From positions 1-57,107 of the forward strand of contig UQTJ01000020.1 of assembly GCA_900544075.1 (NCBI GenBank): a stretch of 57,107 nucleotides of DNA, read 5' to 3'. A model generated the notes under the pieces. It did no database searches. It was not told the DNA's origin and saw only the letters and a program-made list of their open reading frames with translations. The position numbers and the translations under genes are program-made. The stretch comes from an uncultured Bacteroides sp. Its GTDB lineage: Bacteria > Bacteroidota > Bacteroidia > Bacteroidales > Bacteroidaceae. How positions within the stretch are numbered: position 1 is the stretch's first letter; the number at the start of each line of letters is the position of its first letter. This document shows, piece after piece, positions 1-8,009 of this stretch.

Positions 1-30
1 CAACAGGTTCAGACATCATGCTGAACAATT

Positions 31-114
31 ACTTGTACGACTTCTTGTCGCACTTGTATTTACAAAAATACAACTTGTATTTATGTATTTACAACTTATA
101 TTTATAGAAAATAA
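31..114. repeat. 21-bp tandem array, four units
   Basis: Units begin at 31, 52, 73 and 94. The last three start ACTTGTATTTA, ACTTGTATTTA and ACTTATATTTA; the first (ACTTGTACGAC) is diverged. A 21-bp period equals two helical turns, so the ACTTGT words lie on one face of the DNA. Function unknown. Confidence 0.7.
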
Positions 115-225
115 AAGGGAAAAATGCATAATTCATACGGGTGTAACAAGTAAAACATGAAATGTCGTTATATCAATGATGAATACATGCTTATAAATGT
201 ATTTGAATAAAAATAGTATTAATAT

Positions 226-256
226 TTTGTAGTAATATATAATATTTATATCTTTG
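226..256 (+). promoter_or_regulatory. Promoter of the rimP-nusA-infB operon
   Basis: TTTG at 226-229, a 19-bp spacer, then TATCTTTG at 249-256. This matches the Bacteroides housekeeping promoter (TTTG, 19-21 bp, TAnnTTTG). Transcription would start near 263 and run through the leader hairpins into rimP. Confidence 0.75.
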
Positions 257-278
257 CATCCGATATGGATGAGATGTT

Positions 279-304
279 GAGGAGCAATAAAGCTCCTCTT
301 TTTT
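279..304 (+). terminator. Intrinsic terminator in the rimP leader (possible attenuator)
   Basis: GAGGAGC (279-285) pairs with GCTCCTC (292-298) across a 6-nt loop and is followed by six T (299-304). It lies after the operon promoter and 19 bp before the rimP ATG. A smaller hairpin, CATCC 257-261 with GGATG 267-271, precedes it. Because the operon encodes NusA, a factor acting on RNA hairpins during transcription, attenuation is plausible but inferred. Confidence 0.65.
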
Positions 305-322
305 GTTCTTAAAGTATTATTC

Positions 323-790
323 ATGATAGATAAAAACGTAGTATCCCAAATTGTCTCACAATGGCTTGAGGACAAGGAATATTTCTTGGTGGACGTGACA
401 GTAAGCCCTGATGACAAAATTGTAGTAGAAATCGACCATGCTGAAGGAGTGTGGATTGACGATTGTGTAGAGCTTAGCAGATATATCGAGGCTCGTTTGA
501 GCCGAGATGAGGAGGATTATGAACTTGAAGTAGGCTCGGCAGGTATCGGACAGCCGTTTAAGGTATTGCAGCAATATGTCATTCATAAAGGACGGGAGGT
601 CGAAGTCCTGGCGGCCGACGGAAAGAAATATAGAGGTATTCTGACAGATGTGGGAGATAAGGAATTTACCATTACCGTCCAGGTTAAGATTAAACCGGAA
701 GGAAGTAAACGTCCGAAAATAGTGGACCAGTTGCTGACTTTCGCATACAATGAAGTAAAATATACAAAATATTTAATTAGCTTTAAATAA
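323..790 (+). CDS. rimP: Ribosome maturation factor RimP
   Basis: A 155-residue RimP, needed for late assembly of the 30S ribosomal subunit in the cytoplasm. The sequence shows the two-domain RimP layout: an N-terminal alpha/beta domain with a conserved DCVELSRYIE stretch (about residues 54-63) and the EVGSAGIGQPF segment (about 70-80), then a small SH3-like C-terminal domain. Family members usually carry EVSSPGLDRPL at that second site; the looser version here is common in Bacteroidales. It is the first gene of the rimP-nusA-infB operon, 3 bp before nusA, an arrangement conserved across bacteria and linking ribosome assembly with transcription elongation and translation initiation. Confidence 0.93.
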   Translation: MIDKNVVSQIVSQWLEDKEYFLVDVTVSPDDKIVVEIDHAEGVWIDDCVELSRYIEARLSRDEEDYELEVGSAGIGQPFKVLQQYVIHKGREVEVLAADGKKYRGILTDVGDKEFTITVQVKIKPEGSKRPKIVDQLLTFAYNEVKYTKYLISFK

Positions 791-792
791 TT

Positions 793-2046
793 ATGGCCAA
801 AAAAGAGGAAACAGTAAGCTTGATTGATACCTTTTCGGAGTTTAAGGAGCTGAAAAACATTGACCGTACCACTATGGTGGGCGTTTTGGAAGAATCGTTC
901 CGCAGTGTCATTGCAAAGATGTTCGGTTCGGATGAAAATTATGATGTGATAGTAAATCCTGACAAGGGCGATTTTGAAATCTGGCGCAATCGCGAAGTGG
1001 TGGCCGATGAAGATTTCAACAATCCAAACAAACAAATCTCACTTACGGAGGCAAGAAAAATAGACGCTTCTTACGAAATAGGCGAGGAAGTTACCGATGA
1101 AGTGATTTTTGAGAAATTCGGAAGAAGGGCGATATTGAATTTGAGGCAGACATTGGCTTCTAAAATTCTTGAACTTGAAAAGGACAGCTTGTATAATAAG
1201 TATATTGAACAGGTTGGAAAAGTTGTCAGTGCAGAAGTTTATCAGATTTGGAAGAAGGAAATCCTGATGTTGGATGACGAAGGTAATGAATTGCTCTTGC
1301 CTAAGACAGAACAGATTCCTGGCGATTTCTATAGAAAAGGCGAAACTGCACGTGCGGTTGTTGCCAGAGTGGACAACAGAAACAATAATCCTAAAATCAT
1401 TTTGAGCCGTACTTCTCCTGTTTTCCTGCAGAGATTGTTTGAACAGGAAGTTCCTGAAATAAATGACGGTATCATTACTATTAAGAAGATTGCACGTATC
1501 CCGGGAGAAAGAGCTAAAATTGCTGTTGAGTCATACGATGAGAGAATTGACCCGGTAGGAGCATGTGTCGGTGTTAAAGGCTCAAGAATACATGGTATTG
1601 TGCGTGAATTGCGTAATGAGAATATTGATGTAATCAACTATACATCTAATATTCAGCTGTTCATCCAGAGAGCTTTAAGCCCTGCAAAGATTTCATCAAT
1701 CATTATGCATGAAGATGAGAAGAGGGCTGAGGTTTACCTGAAACCGGAAGAAGTGTCTTTGGCTATCGGTAAGGGTGGTATGAATATTAAACTTGCCAGC
1801 ATGCTTACTGAATATACGATAGATGTTTATCGTGAACTTGATGAAAATGCAGTAGAGGATGATATCTATTTGGATGAATTCAAGGATGAAATAGATGAAT
1901 GGGTAATCAATGCTATCAAAGGTATAGGTATTGATACAGCTAAAGGTGTATTGAACGCTCCAAGAGAAATGCTTATCGAAAAAGCTGACCTCGAGGAAAA
2001 TACTGTAGATGATGTGTTGCGTATTTTGAAGGCTGAATTTGAATAA
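793..2046 (+). CDS. nusA: Transcription termination/antitermination factor NusA
   Basis: A 417-residue NusA, which binds RNA polymerase and nascent RNA and modulates pausing, termination and antitermination. In order: the N-terminal polymerase-binding domain (about 1-130), an S1 domain (about 135-205), and two KH domains, recognisable by GVKGSRIHGIV (about residue 260) and IGKGGMNIKL (about 325). A C-terminal helix-hairpin-helix segment follows (about 370-417). It lacks the long acidic repeats of the E. coli protein, as is usual in Bacteroidetes. It may control its own operon through the leader terminator at 279-304. Confidence 0.95.
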   Translation: MAKKEETVSLIDTFSEFKELKNIDRTTMVGVLEESFRSVIAKMFGSDENYDVIVNPDKGDFEIWRNREVVADEDFNNPNKQISLTEARKIDASYEIGEEVTDEVIFEKFGRRAILNLRQTLASKILELEKDSLYNKYIEQVGKVVSAEVYQIWKKEILMLDDEGNELLLPKTEQIPGDFYRKGETARAVVARVDNRNNNPKIILSRTSPVFLQRLFEQEVPEINDGIITIKKIARIPGERAKIAVESYDERIDPVGACVGVKGSRIHGIVRELRNENIDVINYTSNIQLFIQRALSPAKISSIIMHEDEKRAEVYLKPEEVSLAIGKGGMNIKLASMLTEYTIDVYRELDENAVEDDIYLDEFKDEIDEWVINAIKGIGIDTAKGVLNAPREMLIEKADLEENTVDDVLRILKAEFE

Positions 2047-2165
2047 TCATGGATACAAAATAAAGAATGTGCAGAATTAAAACTGTTCATTCTTTATTTT
2101 ATTCAATGCCGGTTCTGCCTTATATATTGTTTGATGACTATGGGCCAGTTAATTCATTTGGCTGG

Positions 2166-2201
2166 TTTGGATTGTTAATTTTAAATTGTTAATTGAATTT
2201 T
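2166..2201 (+). repeat. AATT array with 7-nt period before infB
   Basis: AATT occurs at 2177, 2184 and 2191, exactly 7 nt apart, ending 7 nt before the infB ATG at 2202. The same phased word precedes the DJ-1 gene (34638-34662). An unstructured A/U-rich leader could help ribosome loading in a genus that does not rely on Shine-Dalgarno pairing; this is inference. Confidence 0.5.
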
Positions 2202-5108
2202 ATGACGATAAGACTTAATAAAGTAGCAAGAGATTTGAATGTAGGGATAGCGACAGCTGTTGACTTCTTGCAGAAAAAAGGATACAGCGTCGAGGCTAAT
2301 CCAAATACAAAGATTACAGAGGAACAGTATGCAGAACTGGTTAAAGAGTTCAATAAAGACAAGGATTTGAAGTTGAAGTCTGAAAAGATTATTCAAGAGC
2401 GTCAGAATAAAGAACGAAATAAGGCTTCGGTTTCTATTGACGACATTGTAGGTGATGTAGTGAAAGCGGAGACTGTAGCAGCAGAAGAAGTGCGCCAGAA
2501 ATTTAAACCGATTGGGAAAATTGATTTGGATAGCCTGAATAGAAAAAAGAGTAAGCCGGTCGTGGTTGAAAATGAGAAGAAAGAAGTTAAAGAACAGGTT
2601 GAGGCTGAAACAAAAATGACAGAAGAAGTGAAAGCGGAACCTGTACAGGAGAAAGTGGTAGAGGAGAAACCGCAGGAACAGAAGCCTGTAATAATAGAGG
2701 ATAAAGAAACCAAACACGCGGATGCAGAAGCAAACGAAGTTATAAATAAGCCGATGGAAGAAAAAAAAGAAGAAGCTGAAAACAAAATAAATGATGACGG
2801 TGTCTTTAAAATCCGTCCTACAGAGTTTAAGTCTAAGATTAATGTTGTCGGACAGATTGATTTGGCAGCATTGAACCAGTCTACACGCCCAAAGAAGAAA
2901 TCGAAAGAAGAAAAGCGTAAGGAGAGAGAAGAAAAGGATAAGATGCGTCAGGAACAGCGTAAGCAGATGAAGGATGCCATTATCAAGGAAATACGCAAGA
3001 GTGACGAAAAGTCTGAAAAGGGTGGTGAGGATGCATCTAAAAAGAAGAAACGCAATAGAATAAACAAAGAGCGCGTAGATATATATAATGCGCAGCCGGC
3101 ACAGTCGCATAACTCTGGTTCGAAGAGTGAAAAATCCGGTAAAAATCAGGGTGGAGGAAAGAACTCCGGTAAGGAAAAGTTCAAGAAACCTGTAGTAAAA
3201 CAGGAAGTTAGCGATGAAGATGTAGCTAAACAGATTAAGGAAACTCTTGCACGTCTGACTAACAAGGGTAAGAACAAGGCTGCCAAATATCGTAAGGAAA
3301 AACGTGAAAATATCCAGAACCGCCAGCTTGAGCAGGAAGAACTCGAAATGGAAGAAAGCAAAGTGCTTAAACTTACTGAGTTCGTTACTGCAAATGAACT
3401 TGCCAACATGATGGATATATCTGTTACTCAGGTTATCTCTACATGTATGAGTGTGGGTATCATGGTTTCTATCAACCAGCGTCTTGATGCTGAAACTATT
3501 AATCTTGTAGCTGAAGAATTCGGATATAAGACTGAATATGTAAGTGCAGAAGTTGCACAGGCTATTGAAGAAGAAGCCGATGCTGAAGAAGATCTCGAAC
3601 CACGTGCTCCGATTGTTACTGTGATGGGACACGTAGACCACGGTAAGACTTCATTGCTTGACTATATCCGTAAAGCTAACGTTATTGCCGGTGAGGCCGG
3701 TGGTATCACTCAGCATATCGGTGCTTACAATGTGAAACTGGATGACGGTCGTCGTATCACATTCCTCGATACTCCGGGACATGAGGCGTTTACAGCGATG
3801 CGTGCCCGTGGTGCTAAGGTTACTGACGTAGTTATCATTATTGTATCTGCCGATGATAACGTGATGCCTCAGACTAAGGAAGCTATCAACCATGCTATGG
3901 CTGCCGGAGTACCTATCGTATTCGCAATCAATAAGGTTGATAAGCCTAATGCTAACCCTGATAAGATAAAAGAAGAACTTGCAGCCATGAACTTCCTTGT
4001 AGAAGAATGGGGTGGTAAGTATCAGTCACAGGATATTTCTGCAAAGACAGGTCTTGGTGTTAAAGATTTGTTGGAAAAAGTATTGCTTGAAGCTGAAATG
4101 CTTGACCTTAAAGCAAACCCTAACCGTAAGGCAACAGGTTCTATCATTGAATCATCTTTGGATAAGGGACGTGGATATGTTGCTACAGTACTTGTTTCGA
4201 ACGGTACATTGCACGTGGGTGATATCGTATTGGCTGGTACCTCATACGGTAAGGTTAAGGCTATGTTCAACGAGCGTAACCAGCGTATGAAGGAAGCAGG
4301 TCCTGCAGAACCGGTATTGATACTTGGTCTTAACGGTGCTCCTGCTGCAGGTGATACATTCCACGTATTCGATACAGACCAGGAAGCTCGCGAAATTGCC
4401 AACAAGCGTGAACAGCTTGCCCGCGAACAGGGATTGCGTACTCAGAAGATGCTTACTCTTGATGAAGTGGGACGCCGTCTTGCATTGGGAGACTTCCATG
4501 AACTTAACATCATCGTTAAGGGTGACGTGGACGGTTCTGTAGAAGCATTGAGCGATTCGCTTATCAAACTTTCTACTGAACAGATTCAGGTCAATGTTAT
4601 ACATAAGGGAGTTGGTCAGATTTCAGAGTCAGATGTATCATTGGCTGCTGCTTCTGATGCCATCATTGTAGGTTTCCAGGTACGTCCTTCAAGCAATGCT
4701 GCTAAGCTTGCAGAACAGGAAGGGGTTGATATCCGTAAATATTCTATCATTTACGATGCTATCGAAGAAGTCAAGGCCGCAATGGAAGGTATGCTTGCTC
4801 CAACATTGAAGGAACAGGTTACTGCTACTATCGAAGTTCGCGAAGTGTTCAACATCAGCAAGGTTGGACAGGTTGCCGGAGCTATGGTTAAGACCGGTAA
4901 GGTTAAGCGTTCAGACAAGGCTCGCCTTATCCGCGACGGTATCGTTGTATTTACAGGTTCTATCAACGCCTTGAAGCGCTTCAAGGATGATGTTAAGGAA
5001 GTAGGTACAAACTTTGAGTGTGGTATCAGCCTCACTAACTGTAATGATATTAAAGTGGGCGATATTATCGAAACTTACGAAGAAGTAGAAGTAAAGCAAA
5101 CACTGTAA
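2202..5108 (+). CDS. infB: Translation initiation factor IF-2
   Basis: A 968-residue GTPase that brings initiator tRNA to the 30S subunit and promotes subunit joining. An N-terminal IF2 domain is followed by a very long charged linker rich in Lys and Glu (about 60-400), then a second IF2 N-terminal motif, the G domain with GHVDHGKT (from about residue 476), DTPGHEAF and NKVD (about 577), and the C-terminal beta-barrel domains. ATG at 2202 is chosen because the encoded MTIRLNKVARDLN is the usual start; an in-frame TTG at 2193 would add only three residues. It has its own 155-bp spacer after nusA, so it may have an extra start site. Confidence 0.95.
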   Translation: MTIRLNKVARDLNVGIATAVDFLQKKGYSVEANPNTKITEEQYAELVKEFNKDKDLKLKSEKIIQERQNKERNKASVSIDDIVGDVVKAETVAAEEVRQKFKPIGKIDLDSLNRKKSKPVVVENEKKEVKEQVEAETKMTEEVKAEPVQEKVVEEKPQEQKPVIIEDKETKHADAEANEVINKPMEEKKEEAENKINDDGVFKIRPTEFKSKINVVGQIDLAALNQSTRPKKKSKEEKRKEREEKDKMRQEQRKQMKDAIIKEIRKSDEKSEKGGEDASKKKKRNRINKERVDIYNAQPAQSHNSGSKSEKSGKNQGGGKNSGKEKFKKPVVKQEVSDEDVAKQIKETLARLTNKGKNKAAKYRKEKRENIQNRQLEQEELEMEESKVLKLTEFVTANELANMMDISVTQVISTCMSVGIMVSINQRLDAETINLVAEEFGYKTEYVSAEVAQAIEEEADAEEDLEPRAPIVTVMGHVDHGKTSLLDYIRKANVIAGEAGGITQHIGAYNVKLDDGRRITFLDTPGHEAFTAMRARGAKVTDVVIIIVSADDNVMPQTKEAINHAMAAGVPIVFAINKVDKPNANPDKIKEELAAMNFLVEEWGGKYQSQDISAKTGLGVKDLLEKVLLEAEMLDLKANPNRKATGSIIESSLDKGRGYVATVLVSNGTLHVGDIVLAGTSYGKVKAMFNERNQRMKEAGPAEPVLILGLNGAPAAGDTFHVFDTDQEAREIANKREQLAREQGLRTQKMLTLDEVGRRLALGDFHELNIIVKGDVDGSVEALSDSLIKLSTEQIQVNVIHKGVGQISESDVSLAAASDAIIVGFQVRPSSNAAKLAEQEGVDIRKYSIIYDAIEEVKAAMEGMLAPTLKEQVTATIEVREVFNISKVGQVAGAMVKTGKVKRSDKARLIRDGIVVFTGSINALKRFKDDVKEVGTNFECGISLTNCNDIKVGDIIETYEEVEVKQTL

Positions 5109-5122
5109 TAACAATATTTTAG

Positions 5123-5180
5123 AGTGAAAAGTGAGGAATGAAAAGGCGGCTCTGTCTGGCTTCATTCTTCATTTTTCATT
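5123..5180 (+). terminator. Long inverted repeat after infB with 7-nt internal period
   Basis: The arm 5123-5142 pairs with 5161-5180 over 20 positions, with three G-U-type mismatches, around an 18-nt loop; T-rich sequence follows. TGA recurs every 7 nt on the left (5125, 5132, 5139) and TTC on the right (5161, 5168, 5175). It probably ends infB transcripts. Confidence 0.5.
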
Positions 5181-5203
5181 CTTTGTTTTATCGGTATCTA
5201 AAG

Positions 5204-5232
5204 AACTTGAAAACTAACAAACTAATATAGTA
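5204..5232 (+). repeat. AACT array with 8-nt period before cvpA
   Basis: AACT is at 5204, 5212 and 5220, exactly 8 nt apart, just before the start codon at 5233. The same layout precedes the Nudix gene, lpxB and pyrH. Confidence 0.55.
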
Positions 5233-5772
5233 ATGATTCTTGAAGCCTTATCTTTGCAGTTAAGCGTTTTGGATTGGATTATTATCGCCATTATAGCAAT
5301 AGGTATATTGTTAGGATTTATGAAAGGGGCTGTAAAACAGGCTGCAACCATAGTCGGACTTGTTGCCGGACTGTTACTGGCGCGTGCTTTGTTCTCGCAG
5401 TTGGGAGAAAGACTGGCTGTAGAACTTGGAACGTCAGTATCCGTATCTCAGGTGATAGCTTTTTTCCTGATTTGGGTACTTGTCCCTGTTGTATTTCTTC
5501 TTTTGGCCTCCATGCTTACCAAGGCGTTGGAAATAGTACATTTAGGCATAGTAAACAGACTGTTGGGAGCATTGCTCGGAGCGTTGAAATATGCCTTTAT
5601 TGTAAGCCTGGCTATTAGCTTTTTAGAATATATTGACAATAAAGATGAACTGATAAATCGAACCGTTAAGCAATCTTCTTTGTTATATTATCCGGTAAAG
5701 GAACTTTCCGGTTTCTTTATTCCGACATTAAAGAATGTGACAAATGAGATTATTCAAACAGATATAATATAA
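5233..5772 (+). CDS. cvpA: CvpA family membrane protein
   Basis: A 179-residue inner-membrane protein with four predicted hydrophobic segments (about 12-32, 36-52, 70-92 and 105-125). The family is named for E. coli CvpA, required for colicin V production; its biochemical role is unsettled. The N-terminal LDWIIIAIIAIGILLGFMKG stretch is typical, with the first helix running into a Gly-rich turn. It lies between infB and sufB and ends 6 bp before sufB, so it is probably co-transcribed with the SUF genes. The family call is firm, the function is not. Confidence 0.85.
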   Translation: MILEALSLQLSVLDWIIIAIIAIGILLGFMKGAVKQAATIVGLVAGLLLARALFSQLGERLAVELGTSVSVSQVIAFFLIWVLVPVVFLLLASMLTKALEIVHLGIVNRLLGALLGALKYAFIVSLAISFLEYIDNKDELINRTVKQSSLLYYPVKELSGFFIPTLKNVTNEIIQTDII

Positions 5773-5778
5773 TTACAT

Positions 5779-7230
5779 ATGCAAGAAGAACCTAATAAAT
5801 ATGTAAAGGAACTGACGCAGGAGAAATATAAATATGGTTTCACTACGGATGTTCATACAGATATAATAGAAAAAGGACTAAATGAAGATGTCGTTCGTCT
5901 GATTTCTGAAAAGAAGGGTGAACCTGAATGGCTTCTTGAATTTCGTCTGAAGGCATACAGATATTGGCTGACAATGGAGATGCCTACATGGGCTCATCTT
6001 AATATTCCTGAGATAGATTATCAGGCAATATCATATTATGCCGACCCTACGAAGAAGAAGGAAGGACCTAAATCTCTTGATGAAGTAGATCCGGAACTCT
6101 TGAAAACATTCAATAAACTTGGTATTCCTTTGGAAGAGCAGATGGCATTGAGTGGAATGGCTGTAGATGCCGTTATGGACTCTGTGTCTGTAAAGACTAC
6201 TTTCAAGGAAACACTTATGGAGAAGGGCATCATCTTCTGCTCCATGAGTGAGGCTGTCAGAGAACACCCTGATTTGGTGAAGAAATACCTTGGCTCGGTT
6301 GTAGGCTATCGTGATAATTTCTTTGCGGCTCTTAACTCAGCTGTTTTCAGTGACGGCTCTTTCGTGTATATCCCTAAGGGAGTGCGTTGTCCGATGGAAC
6401 TTTCGACATACTTCCGTATCAATGCAGCCAATACAGGCCAGTTTGAAAGAACACTGATTGTGGCCGATGACGACAGCTATGTTTCATACCTCGAAGGATG
6501 TACCGCTCCTATGCGTGATGAAAACCAGTTGCATGCAGCTATTGTTGAAATCGTGGTAATGGACCGTGCCGAAGTGAAATACTCTACCGTACAGAACTGG
6601 TATCCGGGTGATGCCGAAGGAAGGGGGGGGGTCTATAACTTCGTAACAAAACGCGGTATCTGCAAGGGTAATGACAGTAAACTCTCATGGACACAGGTAG
6701 AAACTGGTTCTGCCATCACATGGAAATATCCAAGCTGTATTCTTGCCGGTGACAATTCTACGGCAGAGTTCTATTCAGTGGCTGTAACTAACAATTACCA
6801 GCAGGCGGATACAGGTACCAAGATGATACACCTCGGAAAGAACACTCGTTCGACTATCGTAAGTAAGGGTATCAGTGCCGGAAAGAGTCAGAACTCATAT
6901 CGCGGACTTGTACGTGTATCTGAAAGAGCTGACAATGCACGTAACTATAGCCAGTGCGACTCACTGTTGTTAGGTAGCAAGTGCGGTGCCCATACATTCC
7001 CATATATGGATATTCACAACGAAACAGCAGTGGTAGAGCATGAAGCCACTACATCCAAGATTTCCGAAGACCAGTTGTTCTATTGCAATCAGCGAGGTAT
7101 AAACACCGAGGATGCCATAGGACTTATCGTGAACGGATACGCAAAAGAAGTTATAAACAAGCTTCCTATGGAGTTTGCTGTTGAGGCTCAGAAGCTTCTG
7201 TCAGTGTCACTCGAAGGAAGTGTAGGATAA
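5779..7230 (+). CDS. sufB: Fe-S cluster assembly scaffold SufB
   Basis: A 483-residue SufB, part of the SufBCD scaffold on which [Fe-S] clusters are built in the cytoplasm. The C-terminal beta-helix core is clear, with NSYRGLVRV (about residue 372), ARNYSQCDSLLLG (about 388) and the HEATTSKISEDQLFYCNQRG stretch (about 424) that binds the partner subunit. Length matches the family (about 480). A run of nine G (6623-6631) sits in frame in the codons for EGRGGV and could be a slippage site. First of four SUF genes; sufC follows after 12 bp. Confidence 0.96.
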   Translation: MQEEPNKYVKELTQEKYKYGFTTDVHTDIIEKGLNEDVVRLISEKKGEPEWLLEFRLKAYRYWLTMEMPTWAHLNIPEIDYQAISYYADPTKKKEGPKSLDEVDPELLKTFNKLGIPLEEQMALSGMAVDAVMDSVSVKTTFKETLMEKGIIFCSMSEAVREHPDLVKKYLGSVVGYRDNFFAALNSAVFSDGSFVYIPKGVRCPMELSTYFRINAANTGQFERTLIVADDDSYVSYLEGCTAPMRDENQLHAAIVEIVVMDRAEVKYSTVQNWYPGDAEGRGGVYNFVTKRGICKGNDSKLSWTQVETGSAITWKYPSCILAGDNSTAEFYSVAVTNNYQQADTGTKMIHLGKNTRSTIVSKGISAGKSQNSYRGLVRVSERADNARNYSQCDSLLLGSKCGAHTFPYMDIHNETAVVEHEATTSKISEDQLFYCNQRGINTEDAIGLIVNGYAKEVINKLPMEFAVEAQKLLSVSLEGSVG

Positions 7231-7242
7231 AATAGATATATT

Positions 7243-7995
7243 ATGTTAGAGATAAAAGACTTACATGCCAATATTAACGGCAAAGAGATATTGAAAGGTA
7301 TTAACCTTACTGTTAAGCCGGGTGAAGTTCATGCCATAATGGGACCTAACGGTTCAGGTAAAAGTACATTGAGTAATGTGCTTGTAGGACATCCTGCATA
7401 CGAAGTAACAAAAGGTTCTGTTACATTCCTTGGAAAAGACCTGTTGAGTCTTAAACCTGAAGACCGCAGCCATGAAGGATTGTTCCTTTCATTCCAGTAT
7501 CCGGTAGAGATTCCTGGAGTAAGCATGGTAAACTTTATGCGTGCTGCAGTCAATGAGCAGCGTAAATATAAAGGGCTGCCTGCTCTTACTGCAAGCGAAT
7601 TCCTGAAACTGATGCGACAGAAACGTGAAATTGTTGAACTTGACAGCAAGCTTGCCAACCGTTCTGTAAACGAAGGATTCTCAGGCGGTGAAAAGAAACG
7701 TAACGAGATTTTCCAGATGGCGATGCTTGAGCCAAAGTTGAGCATCCTTGACGAAACAGACTCTGGTCTTGACATTGATGCTTTGCGTATTGTTGCCGAA
7801 GGTGTGAACAAACTAAAGACTCCAGAAACAAGCTGTATCGTTATTACCCACTATCAGCGTCTGTTGGACTATATCAAACCGGACATCGTACACGTACTTT
7901 ACAAAGGACGTATCGTGAAGACTGCAGGTCCTGAACTTGCACTCGAACTCGAAGAGAAGGGTTATGACTGGATTAAGAAAGAATTGGGAGAGTAA
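7243..7995 (+). CDS. sufC: Fe-S cluster assembly ATPase SufC
   Basis: A 250-residue ABC-type ATPase that drives conformational change in the SufBCD complex. Walker A is GPNGSGKST (about residues 34-42), the signature is FSGGEKKRNE (about 146), and the Walker B region LSILDETDSGLDIDALRIV carries the SufC-type DETDSGLD variant (about 168); the switch His is in VITHYQRLL. No membrane partner is needed, since SufC works with soluble SufB and SufD. It lies between sufB and sufD with 12-14 bp gaps, so the three subunits are made together. Confidence 0.96.
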   Translation: MLEIKDLHANINGKEILKGINLTVKPGEVHAIMGPNGSGKSTLSNVLVGHPAYEVTKGSVTFLGKDLLSLKPEDRSHEGLFLSFQYPVEIPGVSMVNFMRAAVNEQRKYKGLPALTASEFLKLMRQKREIVELDSKLANRSVNEGFSGGEKKRNEIFQMAMLEPKLSILDETDSGLDIDALRIVAEGVNKLKTPETSCIVITHYQRLLDYIKPDIVHVLYKGRIVKTAGPELALELEEKGYDWIKKELGE

Positions 7996-8009
7996 AGAGA
8001 CGAAAAAAC

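Larger units (their letters stand above)
1..322. other. Intergenic region upstream of rimP
   Basis: No convincing gene lies here; the minus-strand open frame across 133-417 is low-complexity and overlaps rimP. The region holds a short hairpin (GTTCAG 7-12 with CTGAAC 21-26), a 21-bp tandem array (31-114), a promoter (226-256) and a leader with two hairpins, the second followed by a T run (279-304). The upstream gene is outside the window. Confidence 0.7.

Noticed and set aside
2181..3641. 486-codon open frame on the minus strand
   Set aside because: It lies opposite infB and its product is a Phe/Leu-rich low-complexity sequence caused by the Lys/Glu-rich linker of IF-2.
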